From Nissabacter sp. SGAir0207 (lineage in GTDB: Bacteria > Pseudomonadota > Gammaproteobacteria > Enterobacterales > Enterobacteriaceae): a stretch of 64,000 nucleotides of DNA. Of this stretch, positions 10,008-18,808 are shown piece after piece (position 1 is the first letter of the stretch; every line of letters begins with the position of its first letter). The stretch is from assembly GCF_005491205.1 (NCBI RefSeq), contig NZ_CP028035.1, positions 1,612,001 to 1,676,000 on the forward strand, read 5' to 3'. The translations under genes and the position numbers were made by a program. Under the pieces are notes generated by a model. It searched no databases. It was given only the letters and a program-made list of their open reading frames with translations, and was not told where the DNA came from.

Positions 10008-11692
10008 AGCTCGGTACTCATCCATTGGCGGATCACCAGGGCGACCACGCGCGGTTCTTTATCGGCCAGCTCCTGCATACGCTGGGTCTGCACTTCCACC
10101 GTGACGCGCTGCTGTGAGCGCTTGCGCTGGGCCAACTCTTCCATGCTTGGCTTGGCCGTGGCATCGGCGGCCGGTGCGGCCGGGGCAGCGGCGGCGGCTT
10201 GGGCAGCCTGCTGGGCCTGCTGCTGTTTGCGCAGTTGCGGACGTACCAGCTTGCGCCACAGGATCCAGGCCACAATCAGGATCAGCAGGTAGCGACCGGC
10301 GTTAATCAGCTGGTCGAAGAACGACTGCTGTTGCCAGAACGGCAGCTCTGCCGGGCCGGTCGGCGCGTCATTGAACGGCGTGTTGACCACGTTCAGGCTG
10401 TCGCCGCGCTCGGCGGAGTAGCCCATCGCCTCACGCACCAGATCGTTGATCTGCTTGATCTGCGCCTCGCTCAGCGCCTTGGGCTTGCCATCCGCACCCG
10501 CGGCGTAGTTGACCACCACCGCCACGGAGAGGCGCTGCACGCCGCCCGCGCTTTCGGTGGTGTGGCGGATGGTGCGATCCAGCTCGTAGTTGGTGGTCTC
10601 ATCCCGGCGGCTGCTCTCCGGCCCGCTGCTGCGGGCAGTGGTGGCGGTACGGGCCGCCGGGATCGCGTTACCCTTGGCATCTTTGCCATTTTTCGCCGTG
10701 CTGTTCTCCAGCGGCGCGGTGGGGGCCGGTGCTGGCTGGTTGGAGAGCGCGCCCGGCACGCCGCCCACGCCTGAGCCACCGATCTGCTGGTTGGTGCTCA
10801 GCTGGCGGGAGCGCACGGAGGCCTTCTCGCCGTCGCCGTTGGGCTGGTACTGCTCGTCAGTCTGCTCACGCGCGGCGAAGTCGATCTGGGCGGTGACCTG
10901 GGCGCGCACGTTGCTGGCCCCGACCATCGGTGCCAGGATGCTCTCGATCCGGCGCTGGAAGCGGCTCTCCACCTCGGTGGTGTATTTGAGCTGGGTGGCG
11001 TTGAGGAGGCGGTCGCTGCTGCCGGTCTGGGTCAGCAAGTTGCCATTCTGGTCAACCACCGTGACGCCGCCCGGCGCCATGCCGGAGACGCTACTGGCGA
11101 CCATATAGACGATGGCGTTGATCTGGCCCTCATCCAGCGCGCGCCCGGCGTGCAACGCCAGGGTGACGGAGGCGGAAGGGGATTTCTGCTCGCGCACGAA
11201 CAGCGACGGTTTGGGCATCGCAAGGTGGACGCGGGCGCTCTGCACCGGCCCCAGCGTCTCAATGGTGCGCGCCAGCTCGCCCTCCAGGCCGCGCTGGTAG
11301 TTGATCTGCTCGCTGAACTGGCTGATGCCGAACTTCTCTTGGTCGAGCAGCTCAAAGCCCACTGCGCCGCCCTTCGGCAGGCCAGCTTGCGCGAGGCGCA
11401 GACGGGTCTCGTAGACTTTGTCCGCCGGGATCAGCAGCGCGCCGCCGTTGTCGGCGAAGCGGTAGGGCACATTCATCTGCGTAAGTTGGGTGACGATGGC
11501 ACCGCCATCCTTGTCGCTCAGGTTGCTGAACAGCACCCGGTAGTCAGGGGTGCGCGCCCAGAGCATCATGGCGACAACAATGGCGATTGCCGCGGCCGCG
11601 GCGACCAGCAGCGGGACCTTGGGGTTGGCGCGCAGGCGATTTAACAGCGCGGTCATGCCGTTTTCACGGTTCTCGCTGGTAGCGGCACTCAT
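10004..11692 (-). CDS. fliF: Flagellar MS-ring protein FliF
   Basis: A 562-aa protein with transmembrane helices near residues 28-46 and 445-465. The periplasmic ring-building motifs include [19 protein letters not shown] and [19 protein letters not shown] Gly/Ala/Pro-rich variable stretch precedes the second helix. The C terminus binds FliG. FliF nucleates the basal body in the inner membrane. It is the first gene of the leftward fliFGHIJK operon, with GGAG 8 bases before the ATG, and is divergent from fliE. Confidence 0.98.
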   Translation of the reverse strand: MSAATSENRENGMTALLNRLRANPKVPLLVAAAAAIAIVVAMMLWARTPDYRVLFSNLSDKDGGAIVTQLTQMNVPYRFADNGGALLIPADKVYETRLRLAQAGLPKGGAVGFELLDQEKFGISQFSEQINYQRGLEGELARTIETLGPVQSARVHLAMPKPSLFVREQKSPSASVTLALHAGRALDEGQINAIVYMVASSVSGMAPGGVTVVDQNGNLLTQTGSSDRLLNATQLKYTTEVESRFQRRIESILAPMVGASNVRAQVTAQIDFAAREQTDEQYQPNGDGEKASVRSRQLSTNQQIGGSGVGGVPGALSNQPAPAPTAPLENSTAKNGKDAKGNAIPAARTATTARSSGPESSRRDETTNYELDRTIRHTTESAGGVQRLSVAVVVNYAAGADGKPKALSEAQIKQINDLVREAMGYSAERGDSLNVVNTPFNDAPTGPAELPFWQQQSFFDQLINAGRYLLILIVAWILWRKLVRPQLRKQQQAQQAAQAAAAAPAAPAADATAKPSMEELAQRKRSQQRVTVEVQTQRMQELADKEPRVVALVIRQWMSTEL

Positions 11693-11988
11693 GCGGTGAC
11701 TCCACTATGCGGCAAACGGATGTGAGTGATGGTGTTGAATTGCAAAACGGACTCCCTGGCGGTTTGCGTTGACGCGTCTAAAGGCACGAGCTTCAGGAAC
11801 AGGAACTTTCCCATTTTTAAAGGTGAGCCATTATTTGCCGCGCCCCCCGATTTCGATGGCTGAAAAAGCCGTGTTTTTTGCGGCTAATTAGGCGCTTTAG
11901 GGTAAAAAGCCTGTGGTAGGGTGTCAGCCATCAAAAAGCGTGATGACCGCCGGGCCAACCGGCTTGAGCGGGGGAATAGAGGAAAAGC
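11693..11988. promoter_or_regulatory. Divergent fliF / fliE control region
   Basis: A 296-bp gap between fliF (minus) and fliE (plus). In enterobacteria this is a class 2 region activated by FlhDC with sigma-70. I could not identify a convincing FlhDC box or sigma-28 promoter by eye, so the role is assigned by position only. It includes A+T-rich stretches around 11810-11910. Confidence 0.5.
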
Positions 11989-12303
11989 ATGTCAATTCAA
12001 GGCATTGAGGGCGTTTTGCAGCAGCTGCGCGCCACCGCCATTCAGGCCACCGGCGGCGCACCGGCGCAGGCCAACCCGCAGGCCAGCTTCGCTGGCGAGC
12101 TAAAAGCCGCGCTCGGCAAGATCAGCGATATCCAGACCAGCGCCCGCACCCAGGCCGAGCAGTTCGAACTGGGCGTCCCCGGCATCGGCCTGAACGACGT
12201 GATGGTGGAGATGCAAAAATCCTCTGTCGCCCTGCAAATGGGCGTTCAGGTACGCAATAAACTGGTCGCGGCGTATCAGGACGTGATGAATATGCAGGTG
12301 TAG
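11989..12303 (+). CDS. fliE: Flagellar hook-basal body protein FliE
   Basis: A 104-aa rod-base/export-gate adaptor. The C-terminal half ([20 protein letters not shown], ending [11 protein letters not shown]) is the conserved FliE domain. AGAGGA lies upstream of the ATG. It is transcribed alone and away from fliF, as in other enterobacteria. A terminator follows after about 90 bases. Confidence 0.97.
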   Translation: MSIQGIEGVLQQLRATAIQATGGAPAQANPQASFAGELKAALGKISDIQTSARTQAEQFELGVPGIGLNDVMVEMQKSSVALQMGVQVRNKLVAAYQDVMNMQV

Positions 12304-12648
12304 AATCTCGTCGGGAGAATATCAACATTATTGCAATGCCAGATAACCCTTTCGGACATTAAAACTAGCGTAGAGGATGGTCGATAAAACAGTCGGCGGT
12401 AAGTTCTCTCCGCTGGTTTTTTATTAATCGGAAACTTACCTTGGAAAGGATGTCTTTCAGGCGGATTTGACGCTTGTTAATATGGCGAGATATTATCTTG
12501 TCTGTTTTGCTTTAAGTTATAAAATGAGCCAAGTGCCTCAATGTGCTTTAAGCAGCTTTATAATCAACGACCTGGCGATGAGATTTCAATGTTGATTAAC
12601 TTTTTTCATCTGTTAAGATGTTTCCGATTGCAATTAAGGAAGCTTTTA
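12304..12648. other. Intergenic gap after fliE
   Basis: 345 bp without a recognisable gene. It contains the fliE terminator near 12394-12423 and then A+T-rich DNA that probably holds the promoter of the next lipoprotein gene. A frame opening at 12541 only extends the lipoprotein upstream of its signal peptide. Confidence 0.6.
12394..12423 (+). terminator. Terminator after fliE
   Basis: A 6-bp stem (CGGCGG with CCGCTG, one G-T pair) around a 10-base loop, followed by a run of six T. The position fits the end of the fliE transcript. Confidence 0.65.
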
Positions 12649-13005
12649 ATGAAAAAGGTTTTAGCTGTAGCGCTTGGAGCGCTTTTACTGAGTGGTTGTA
12701 CTATTCGCGTTGCTGATTTGACTGTGGCCAGTACCAAAAATTACAATATTAACTCAAATAAGTTCATTAATGGTCAGCGCGTGGTTGGCGAGGATAAGGC
12801 ACCGGTCATTATCTTCCCGCTCGGTATTCCCAATGTCAAAACCGCGATGGATAAAGCCATCCAAAGAAACCGATGTGCCGTAGGATTGACTGATGTCGTT
12901 ATTACTCAGCTCAATCACTCCTTTTTGTTCGGTATAATTGGTGTGCGTGTGGAAGGGACTGAGATTATCGATCGCGGTCAGCCAGGTTGCGAAAACGCCA
13001 GCTGA
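12649..13005 (+). CDS. Small lipoprotein of unknown function (118 aa)
   Basis: The product begins MKKVLAVALGALLLSGCT, a clear lipoprotein signal with lipobox LLSGC. The mature part contains VASTKNYNINSNKFINGQRV and an RCAVGLTDVVITQLNHSFLF block. The latter resembles small conserved enterobacterial lipoproteins of unknown role; I cannot name a family. The start at 12649 is fixed by the signal peptide and an AAGGA site 8 bases upstream, so the longer frame from 12541 is rejected. A strong terminator follows 3 bases after the stop. Confidence 0.85.
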   Translation: MKKVLAVALGALLLSGCTIRVADLTVASTKNYNINSNKFINGQRVVGEDKAPVIIFPLGIPNVKTAMDKAIQRNRCAVGLTDVVITQLNHSFLFGIIGVRVEGTEIIDRGQPGCENAS

Positions 13006-13008
13006 TAT

Positions 13009-13033
13009 AAGCCACCTTCGGGTGGCTTTTTTT
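13009..13033 (+). terminator. Terminator after the 118-aa lipoprotein gene
   Basis: Perfect 8-bp stem AAGCCACC / GGTGGCTT with a TTCG tetraloop, followed by five more T. A textbook rho-independent terminator. Confidence 0.92.
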
Positions 13034-13096
13034 ATGGGTGCAGTGAAATAAACAGGGCTATTCTGTATCACGGTCAGGATGTGGGCCAAGCAACGT

Positions 13097-13741
13097 CTAT
13101 TCAGAGATCAGGGCGAAGGATTGCTCTATAGTCCACGGCGTATGGGCTACTGAGAACAGAAAGAGGCGAGAGTAGAACATCGAACCGCCATCGATTGTGT
13201 TGGTGACCTCGATAAGCAATTTGTCATCACCGACGCTCCCCACATTCGTAAAGAGATAATTGATCCCCTCACTGGTATATTTTCCCGGCTCTATGTTGGT
13301 CATCGGGTCTTCAATATCTGACAGGCGGGCGTGTTTATTGCTCTTTTCCAGAATCGTTTGCCGATCGTTATTAAATACCCAATAGACCTGCTTGGGTAAT
13401 TGATCCGGCGCGGGCAGGCGAGTATCAGGTGCCAGCTGAAGGGCATGTCCCTCCAGATAGTGCCGCGCTTCACACAGCGGCAGGTTGATCATGGCGGGTT
13501 TGTACACCAACGCGCTGTCATGCAGCTCGCGTACCTGGCCGTGCTGTTGCCGCGCCGCCAGATAAGCCGCACAACTGTCCACCGCAAGCTCTGCGCCATC
13601 TGCGAAGGTAAAGCGCATGGCTTGCTTATCTGCGCCTGTGCCAAACTGGGCATCATCCAATGCAGCGTAACTGGGAATATCCGCCAGTGCGGCGTGAGCC
13701 GTGATGAATAGCCCGGCAGCCAAAAGATGTTTTCTGTTCAT
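13097..13741 (-). CDS. Secreted hypothetical protein (214 aa)
   Basis: It starts MNRKHLLAAGLFITAHAALA, a good Sec signal peptide cleaved near residue 20. The mature protein is about 194 residues with two cysteines (DSCAAY and LPLCEAR), which could pair in the periplasm. It contains VYWVFNNDRQTILEKSN and ends in a hydrophobic FLFSVAHTPWTIEQ segment. I do not recognise the family. It stands alone on the minus strand between convergent and parallel genes. Confidence 0.75.
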   Translation of the reverse strand: MNRKHLLAAGLFITAHAALADIPSYAALDDAQFGTGADKQAMRFTFADGAELAVDSCAAYLAARQQHGQVRELHDSALVYKPAMINLPLCEARHYLEGHALQLAPDTRLPAPDQLPKQVYWVFNNDRQTILEKSNKHARLSDIEDPMTNIEPGKYTSEGINYLFTNVGSVGDDKLLIEVTNTIDGGSMFYSRLFLFSVAHTPWTIEQSFALISE

Positions 13742-13781
13742 ACCACTCCTGTAGAGAGAATAACGTCCATTGCATCGGGGG

Positions 13782-14303
13782 TCAGGGTCGGGGATTTTCC
13801 AGATAACTCACCAGCTCATCGCCAATCAGCATCGCCTTTTTCAGGATGCGGTAGTTCTCCTCCAGCGCCTGTGGGCTGAAGCGCCTTTCCGCGTTGTAAG
13901 CGTCAGGTTTGAAATCGGTGATCACGGCCTGAAGTAGCTGGTGGAAGGTGACGAGGCGCGTCGCCAGCGCGGGGTCGATATCGCCCACCTTGGTCAGGTT
14001 GGCCTCATAGAAGCGGGCGTAGTTGTCCGGCACCACCATCTCCAGCTTGACGTTGAGCGCATCGGCTGCAAGACCTCGGCGCTCCGCTTGCTGGCCCAGC
14101 TCCTCCAGGTAGCCCCGCTCGCGGATGATGGTCACCAGCGCCTGCACTTCGGCCAAAAAGCCAGCCTGATAGGCCTTTTTCTCGCGTGCAGAGCGCGCCT
14201 GCTCAATCCGGCTGCTGCTAAGATAGGTGACCGCGCCGCCCAGTATCACGCCCAAAATGCCCGCACCGGCGGTGATCAACTGGCTAAGCAAACCCTCTTC
14301 CAT
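13782..14303 (-). CDS. Hypothetical membrane-anchored protein (173 aa)
   Basis: From the start MEEGLLSQLITAGAGILGVI there is one N-terminal transmembrane helix (residues about 8-27), then a long helical cytoplasmic part starting with a charged EQARSAREKKAYQAGF coiled-coil stretch. It shows no recognisable catalytic motif. An upstream in-frame ATG at 14357 would add 18 Cys-rich residues that do not look native. Function unknown. Confidence 0.7.
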   Translation of the reverse strand: MEEGLLSQLITAGAGILGVILGGAVTYLSSSRIEQARSAREKKAYQAGFLAEVQALVTIIRERGYLEELGQQAERRGLAADALNVKLEMVVPDNYARFYEANLTKVGDIDPALATRLVTFHQLLQAVITDFKPDAYNAERRFSPQALEENYRILKKAMLIGDELVSYLENPRP

Positions 14304-14420
14304 ACACACTCCCTTGCCACACGGGCAACCCGGTTTCTGGTCGCAAGTATATGCCATCTGCGGGAAGCTGCACGGAAGGGGACGGCGATAAAAAAAACCG
14401 CCTCGCTGGGCGGCTGGGTA

Positions 14421-14744
14421 TCAGACGAGGGCGGAGAGGAATTTGCCGGTGATATGGATGGTCAGATCCTGCTTGTCCTGAACATGCCCCTCCATCTCAA
14501 ATCCCTCTTTGGTCTCTTCGACCTTCAGGTCAACATCAAAGTCGCCGGTGATTTCAAACACTGAGATCACCTGGTCATTGTGCTGCTTGACCCGCAGGGT
14601 GGTCTTGCCATCCTCAATCATCCCCTGATAGATATAGCCGTTGTCGCCACCATTCAGCGCCCCGTCACGGATCGAGATCACGCCGCCGCCCGTATCTTGT
14701 TGATTGCTATCAAAATGCACTGCATAGAGTCCGTCTTTCATCAT
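14421..14744 (-). CDS. GrlR family regulatory protein
   Basis: A 107-aa protein whose N terminus (MMKDGLYAVHFDSNQQDTGG, then GALNGGDNGYIYQG) matches GrlR. GrlR is the small beta-barrel repressor that binds GrlA in LEE-type pathogenicity islands, and family members are also found outside them. No grlA or type III secretion island is present nearby. It may therefore regulate something else, perhaps the flagellar genes around it, but that is inference. The body is all beta-strand-like (VISVFEITGDFDVDLKVEET). Confidence 0.75.
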   Translation of the reverse strand: MMKDGLYAVHFDSNQQDTGGGVISIRDGALNGGDNGYIYQGMIEDGKTTLRVKQHNDQVISVFEITGDFDVDLKVEETKEGFEMEGHVQDKQDLTIHITGKFLSALV

Positions 14745-14902
14745 AACCTCTCAGTCAGTGGGCAGCCTGCACGCCCAGGGTGAATAAAAAACATTCAGAC
14801 TGACAACTATAGACCCTGTGCGTTTTTATCAGCAAAAATCGTGGCGAGGAGGGACTTTTGATTACCGGTCAACCCAACAGTGTGCAGCGAAATAATCTTA
14901 AG

Positions 14903-14936
14903 GATACAAACCACCCGTGGTGGCTTGTATCTAGTT
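14903..14936. terminator. Long inverted repeat at the end of the acyltransferase gene
   Basis: A 13-bp stem (14903-14915 with 14919-14931, one G-T pair) with a CGT loop, followed on the plus strand by TAGTTTTAT. It sits just beyond the 3' end of the minus-strand acyltransferase and could stop transcription in both directions. Confidence 0.5.
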
Positions 14937-15962
14937 TTATCTCGTGAACAGGGCTTTCTGGATTGCTATGGCAGGCTTGTGGAAAATGTAAGCTAATGCA
15001 TAGCTGATCATCGTGGTGCAAATAAACGCATAAAACAGGTGTATGTGGGTAAATTTAGCGAAATTGGTATGGTTGACAATATACGCAGCAATCTGGTGAT
15101 GAAACAGGAAAGCCATAAAAGAGTAGGTGGATAAAAAGTCCAGGATATTGAGCTTGAACCTCTCCAGCCTTAAAAGGGTTAGCAGGTAGAGGCCAACGGT
15201 AAAGGTACTCGCCCAAAGGCTTATGCCTATCAGGGTAAATTGATAATAGCTACTATTGAAAACTACCAGCATCAATATCAGGTACGCTGCCGCAGCCAGA
15301 GCAAGATATTTGAACAGTGGCCTGTTATATAAGATATAGGTGCTAATTAATATACCAAAGGTAAATTCAGCGAGTCTGGAAGTGGGGTTCCATAAAGGTG
15401 ACTTGTTCCAGAAGGAGGTATATTCAAGGATGGTGGGCGTATACGTCACCGACAGGTAAGAGAGCATGATGGCGATAAGCAGTATAACCAACGGGCGTTT
15501 TTTTGCCCCCTTAATAAAGAAGGGGCTAATCAGGTAAGTCAACAAAATAAAGCCCGTAAACCACTCACCAATCAGGTAGTAAGTGGCGTGAGTGGAGTTT
15601 AAATATCCATCAAGCGCAAACAGCGTGATGGCGATCGTCTTGATATCCGTTCCCATCGGCAAAAACGACTGCGTAATAAAAAAGAATGCGGCGGTGATGG
15701 CATAGGCAAGCCAATAGAAGGGATAAATCGAAGATGCCCTTTTTTTATAAAAATTAAAAAGATTAATTGGAGATTTTTTAGTTGAAAAGCCTAATGAACA
15801 CCCGGATAGGATAATGAAAAAAGTAACCCCGATGCCTCCTAAAAAGAAAGGATTCATCCAAGGTTCAAATCCATACTTGTGAGCAGCAGCTTCCATAACA
15901 TGGGCAATTATTATCATTAATAATGATATCACCCTGATGATATCATAAGATTTAATACGCAT
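14937..15962 (-). CDS. Acyltransferase 3 family membrane protein (341 aa)
   Basis: A polytopic protein with about ten transmembrane helices and the N-terminal acyltransferase_3 signature: SYDIIRVISLLMIIIAHVME, with the family histidine in helix 1. FFIILSGCSLGF and a KRASSIYPFYWL motif follow. Such enzymes O-acetylate or otherwise acylate surface polysaccharides or lipids; the substrate cannot be told from sequence. The gene is clearly more A+T-rich than its neighbours, and no polysaccharide cluster surrounds it, which suggests horizontal acquisition. Confidence 0.88.
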   Translation of the reverse strand: MRIKSYDIIRVISLLMIIIAHVMEAAAHKYGFEPWMNPFFLGGIGVTFFIILSGCSLGFSTKKSPINLFNFYKKRASSIYPFYWLAYAITAAFFFITQSFLPMGTDIKTIAITLFALDGYLNSTHATYYLIGEWFTGFILLTYLISPFFIKGAKKRPLVILLIAIMLSYLSVTYTPTILEYTSFWNKSPLWNPTSRLAEFTFGILISTYILYNRPLFKYLALAAAAYLILMLVVFNSSYYQFTLIGISLWASTFTVGLYLLTLLRLERFKLNILDFLSTYSFMAFLFHHQIAAYIVNHTNFAKFTHIHLFYAFICTTMISYALAYIFHKPAIAIQKALFTR

Positions 15963-16252
15963 TGGCGGGTTCCTCCTTAAGATTATAAGTATTCCCTATG
16001 GTGAATAGATAATTGTGTGTCTGTGCGAGCGGAAAAAGTATTATGCGCTCTTTATTTTGATTGATACCAATAAATTTGCGATAAGGCTCGTATTTTTGGC
16101 CTCTCCCTCTACAGCCTGTTCCAGTCAACCCTCATAGCCTTTTCATGCCAAAACCCACCCCACGGTTTGTGATCCTGCCCTTGCCGGACTATCTTCACAT
16201 TGCCACGGGGAGGTTATGGGTGCCCCACATAGCGACCACTGATGCAGGGGGA

Positions 16253-16774
16253 ATGTTGGCCACGCCCTATCTACTTATCCCCATCGCCGGCCTGTGCGCC
16301 CTGTGCCTGAGCGCACCTGCCACGGCAGAGGCGTTGTCGCGCTACTCGATCCACACTGGGTCGTTTGTGTTTCATCTCTATGATCCCACCGGTCACTACA
16401 CCCAATATTTCCAGAATGATCTGTTCGCGGTAGAGCGGCGCTTTGGCGCGGGGTCGGACTACGGGCTGTATGCAGGCACGCTGATCAACAGCCGGGGCAA
16501 CCGCTGCGCGATGCTGGGGATGGAGAAGGTGTGGCAGCGGCGTGGCAACTGGACGCTGGAGGGCATCTACGTCTATACCGGGGAGTTCTTTTTCGACGCC
16601 TTCTCGCACTGCGGCGATGCGGGCGTCTATCGCGATCACAAAAAGGTCACGGGCATCGGCTATGCGCCCTATATCTACCACGGCGTCAACTACCATCTGA
16701 CGCCCTACCTCGGGCTGCGGGCGGGGATTATCCTGCCGGCCATCGCGGCTCTAAGCGTGCAGCTCACCTTTTGA
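16253..16774 (+). CDS. Putative outer-membrane beta-barrel protein (173 aa)
   Basis: From the internal start MLATPYLLIPIAGLCALCL the protein has a signal peptide ending in SAPATA. The mature part alternates hydrophobic and aromatic residues (YSIHTGSFVFHLY, WTLEGIYVYTGEFFF) and ends SVQLTF with a terminal Phe, typical of small outer-membrane barrels. No named family is recognised, though the size resembles PagP-like barrels without their motifs. The frame is open from 16145, but the extra 36 residues precede the signal peptide and have no support. Confidence 0.65.
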   Translation: MLATPYLLIPIAGLCALCLSAPATAEALSRYSIHTGSFVFHLYDPTGHYTQYFQNDLFAVERRFGAGSDYGLYAGTLINSRGNRCAMLGMEKVWQRRGNWTLEGIYVYTGEFFFDAFSHCGDAGVYRDHKKVTGIGYAPYIYHGVNYHLTPYLGLRAGIILPAIAALSVQLTF

Positions 16775-17029
16775 ATCAGGCTCAGCAATCCTTAGTGGGC
16801 GGAGATTCAGAGCACTCTGAAGGCCGCCATACTCTGGCAGCGCGCGGCACGCATTACCGCCGAAAAAGCAGCGGGTTAACGCGGCTCTCCCGGCCGGGCG
16901 CGGGGCGGGCCAGCGGGTTCAGTTAGCAATTAAATTGATAATGTTTCTCAGTTGACTTTGCAATTGTGGGATTCGCCTCCCATGCTTGATCGGGCGCAGC
17001 ATCCAACCACTCAACCAGAGGAGCATTGT

Positions 17030-17887
17030 ATGTTTCATCATTCGTCGAAACTTCAGTACCCAGTCCGAGTAGATAAGCCCGATCCGGAATTTGCCATGCT
17101 GTTGCAGCAGGCCATCGGTGGGGTAGAGGGTGAAATCCGCGTAGCCATGCAGTACTTCTTTCAGGCAATGGGCACCCGCGGCGATGCCCGCATCAAAGAT
17201 CTGTTGATTTCGACAGCCACCGAAGAGCTGGCCCACATTGAGATGCTGGGTCATGCTGTCGCACTCAATCTGGAGGGCGCGCCGCTCTCTTATCAGGAAG
17301 CCTCCGCCAAAGATCCGGTGGTCAACGCCATCATGGGTGGCATGAACCCGCGCCACATCCTCTCTTCTGGCCTGGCGGCTATGCCGGTTAATGCCAATGG
17401 CGTGCCCTTTGATATGAGCCATATCTACGCGTCCGGCAACGTGGCGGCAGACATGCTGGCCAACGTCACCGCCGAGGCAACGGGCCGTGTGCTGGCGACC
17501 CGCCTGTACAATATGACCGAAGACAAGGGCATGAAAGATTTTCTCTCCTTCCTGATCGCCCGTGACACCATGCACCAGCAGCAGTGGCTGGCGGTGATCG
17601 AGGAGATGGGCGGCCTGAATGCGTCCCTGCCGATCCCCAATAGCGCGCCGCAGGAGCATGAGGCCACGGAGCACTCCTACTACTGCCTGAATACCTCGCT
17701 GGACAAACCGCTGCCGCAAGGCCGTTGGAGCAGTGGCCCCGCTTACGATGGCCGTGGCCAGTTCACCGCCAAAGAGCAGCCGGATATCCTCGGCCAGGAG
17801 CCGGATCTGGGCAAAGCCCGCCCCGGTTCAGGCGCACAGTTGGAGCAGATTGACGGCCAGGTGCCACCGACCCCCTCCAGCACCTGA
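17030..17887 (+). CDS. Manganese-containing catalase
   Basis: A 285-aa non-heme catalase of the KatN/LTC type that dismutates hydrogen peroxide at a dimanganese site. Visible ligands are E35 (GGVEGEIRVAMQYFFQ) and E66/H69 (TEELAHIEML), with a second Glu/His pair in the later ARDTMHQQQW region. The C-terminal tail is Pro/Gly-rich, as in the family. GAGGAG lies 9 bases before the ATG at 17030, so the longer frame from 16952 is not used. A strong terminator follows. Neighbouring IraP- and AriR-like genes fit a stress-response patch. Confidence 0.95.
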   Translation: MFHHSSKLQYPVRVDKPDPEFAMLLQQAIGGVEGEIRVAMQYFFQAMGTRGDARIKDLLISTATEELAHIEMLGHAVALNLEGAPLSYQEASAKDPVVNAIMGGMNPRHILSSGLAAMPVNANGVPFDMSHIYASGNVAADMLANVTAEATGRVLATRLYNMTEDKGMKDFLSFLIARDTMHQQQWLAVIEEMGGLNASLPIPNSAPQEHEATEHSYYCLNTSLDKPLPQGRWSSGPAYDGRGQFTAKEQPDILGQEPDLGKARPGSGAQLEQIDGQVPPTPSST

Positions 17888-17909
17888 TATCTCGCGATAC
17901 CTCCTCACA

Positions 17910-17935
17910 GGCTGCGCTCAGGCGCGGCCTTTTTT
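17910..17935 (+). terminator. Terminator after Mn catalase
   Basis: An 8-bp stem GGCTGCGC / GCGCGGCC (one G-T pair), TCAG loop, then six T. Confidence 0.9.
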
Positions 17936-18001
17936 CTGCCGATCAATCCTGCCGGCCGCGCTGGCCTCTGCTATCTTTTTAATCACAAAGGAGGAAACGC
18001 C

Positions 18002-18202
18002 ATGTCATTAGAGATCAAAAAAAGCGAGCAGCAGCAGGGGAGTTATCAGTATGAGGTAGTATGCCAGGAGGCGGGCTACCACTTTACCCTGACCGGCAAA
18101 GGGGAGACAGCCACCGAGGCCGATGCGGAGTTGCAGCGCACCATTATTGAGATGAAACAACGGTTGGACGAGGTAATGCAGATGAGCAAAGCCTCAGCGT
18201 AG
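18002..18202 (+). CDS. Small hypothetical protein (66 aa)
   Basis: Preceded by a near-perfect AGGAGGAAA ribosome site. The protein has two beta strands (YQYEVVCQEAGYHFTLTGKG) and then a helix (TEADAELQRTIIEMKQRLDE). That is an acidic cytoplasmic beta-beta-alpha pattern without a recognised family. It is small but convincingly translated. Convergent with the AriR-like gene. Confidence 0.75.
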   Translation: MSLEIKKSEQQQGSYQYEVVCQEAGYHFTLTGKGETATEADAELQRTIIEMKQRLDEVMQMSKASA

Positions 18203-18210
18203 GGGCAACA

Positions 18211-18230
18211 GCCGGGACGGGTGTCCCGGC
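18211..18230. terminator. Inverted repeat between convergent genes
   Basis: A perfect 8-bp stem GCCGGGAC / GTCCCGGC with a 4-base loop lies in the 35-bp gap between the 66-aa gene and the AriR-like gene. No T-tract is present on either strand, so termination efficiency is uncertain. Confidence 0.45.
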
Positions 18231-18237
18231 GGGGGGG

Positions 18238-18504
18238 TTAGCTGCGGGCAAACATCGCTTCACGCGAGTTGAGCATCAGGCTCTCCAGCGCATGACGGTA
18301 AATATCCAGCTTGATGACATCCGTTTCGCTCTCCAGCTTGTCAATCAGGTTGGCCATGATGGCCTTATTGCTGACCACCTCGTTGCTTTGCAGCAACTCC
18401 GTCACAATCGCCTTGATAACGTCTGACTCACTGGCGGGCAGGGCGTCGCCGCCGTTGAAATAGGAGGCGATTTCTCGTTCGGCAGAGATGGCGTGCTTAT
18501 TCAT
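18238..18504 (-). CDS. YmgB/AriR family biofilm and stress regulator
   Basis: An 88-aa, mostly helical protein. The core (IASYFNGGDALPASESDVIK, VSNKAIMANLIDKLESETDV, RHALESLML) aligns in pattern with E. coli YmgB/AriR, the dimeric connector-type regulator of biofilm and acid resistance. The start at 18504 (MNKHAIS) matches the family N terminus; the upstream extension to 18573 is not conserved. The relatives YcgZ, YmgA, YmgB and YmgC work downstream of BluR/BluF in E. coli, and no such partner is visible here. Confidence 0.85.
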   Translation of the reverse strand: MNKHAISAEREIASYFNGGDALPASESDVIKAIVTELLQSNEVVSNKAIMANLIDKLESETDVIKLDIYRHALESLMLNSREAMFARS

Positions 18505-18808
18505 TGTTTTCCTCGTCGTTCTTCTCCACCTGTACGCCATAAAGGGGCAGCACAAAAAGTGGGCGGGTGGCAAAAAAAACCTCTGAAGGTGAAAACCTGT
18601 TCACCTTCAGAGGAGAAGTACAGCATTCATTACAGGGCGATTCATACTCGCCATTAAACTTATACAAAGAATTGGATTTTGTATAATTTTGAAGTTAGCT
18701 TTTTGTGCGGTAATGCCGGCGCGGTAACGTCAGCCACGCAATGATGGCGGCCGGAAGCATTAAAAAGGATGGCAGGCGCAACGCCTGCCCTGAAGCAGAG
18801 AGGGGCGA
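18505..18808. other. Gap between the AriR-like and iraP genes
   Basis: 304 bp without a gene. It contains two minus-strand hairpins that probably end iraP transcription. GGCAGGCG/CGCCTGCC lies at 18771-18789 with TTTTT shortly after it on the minus strand, and a perfect 14-bp hairpin lies at 18580-18613. The promoter of the AriR-like gene should lie in its left part. Confidence 0.6.
18571..18613 (-). terminator. Strong hairpin terminator (minus strand)
   Basis: A perfect 14-bp inverted repeat, CCTCTGAAGGTGAA with its complement at 18600-18613, around a 6-base loop. It is followed on the minus strand by a run of eight T (18572-18579). It would stop transcripts from iraP before they enter the AriR-like gene. 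Confidence 0.8.
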
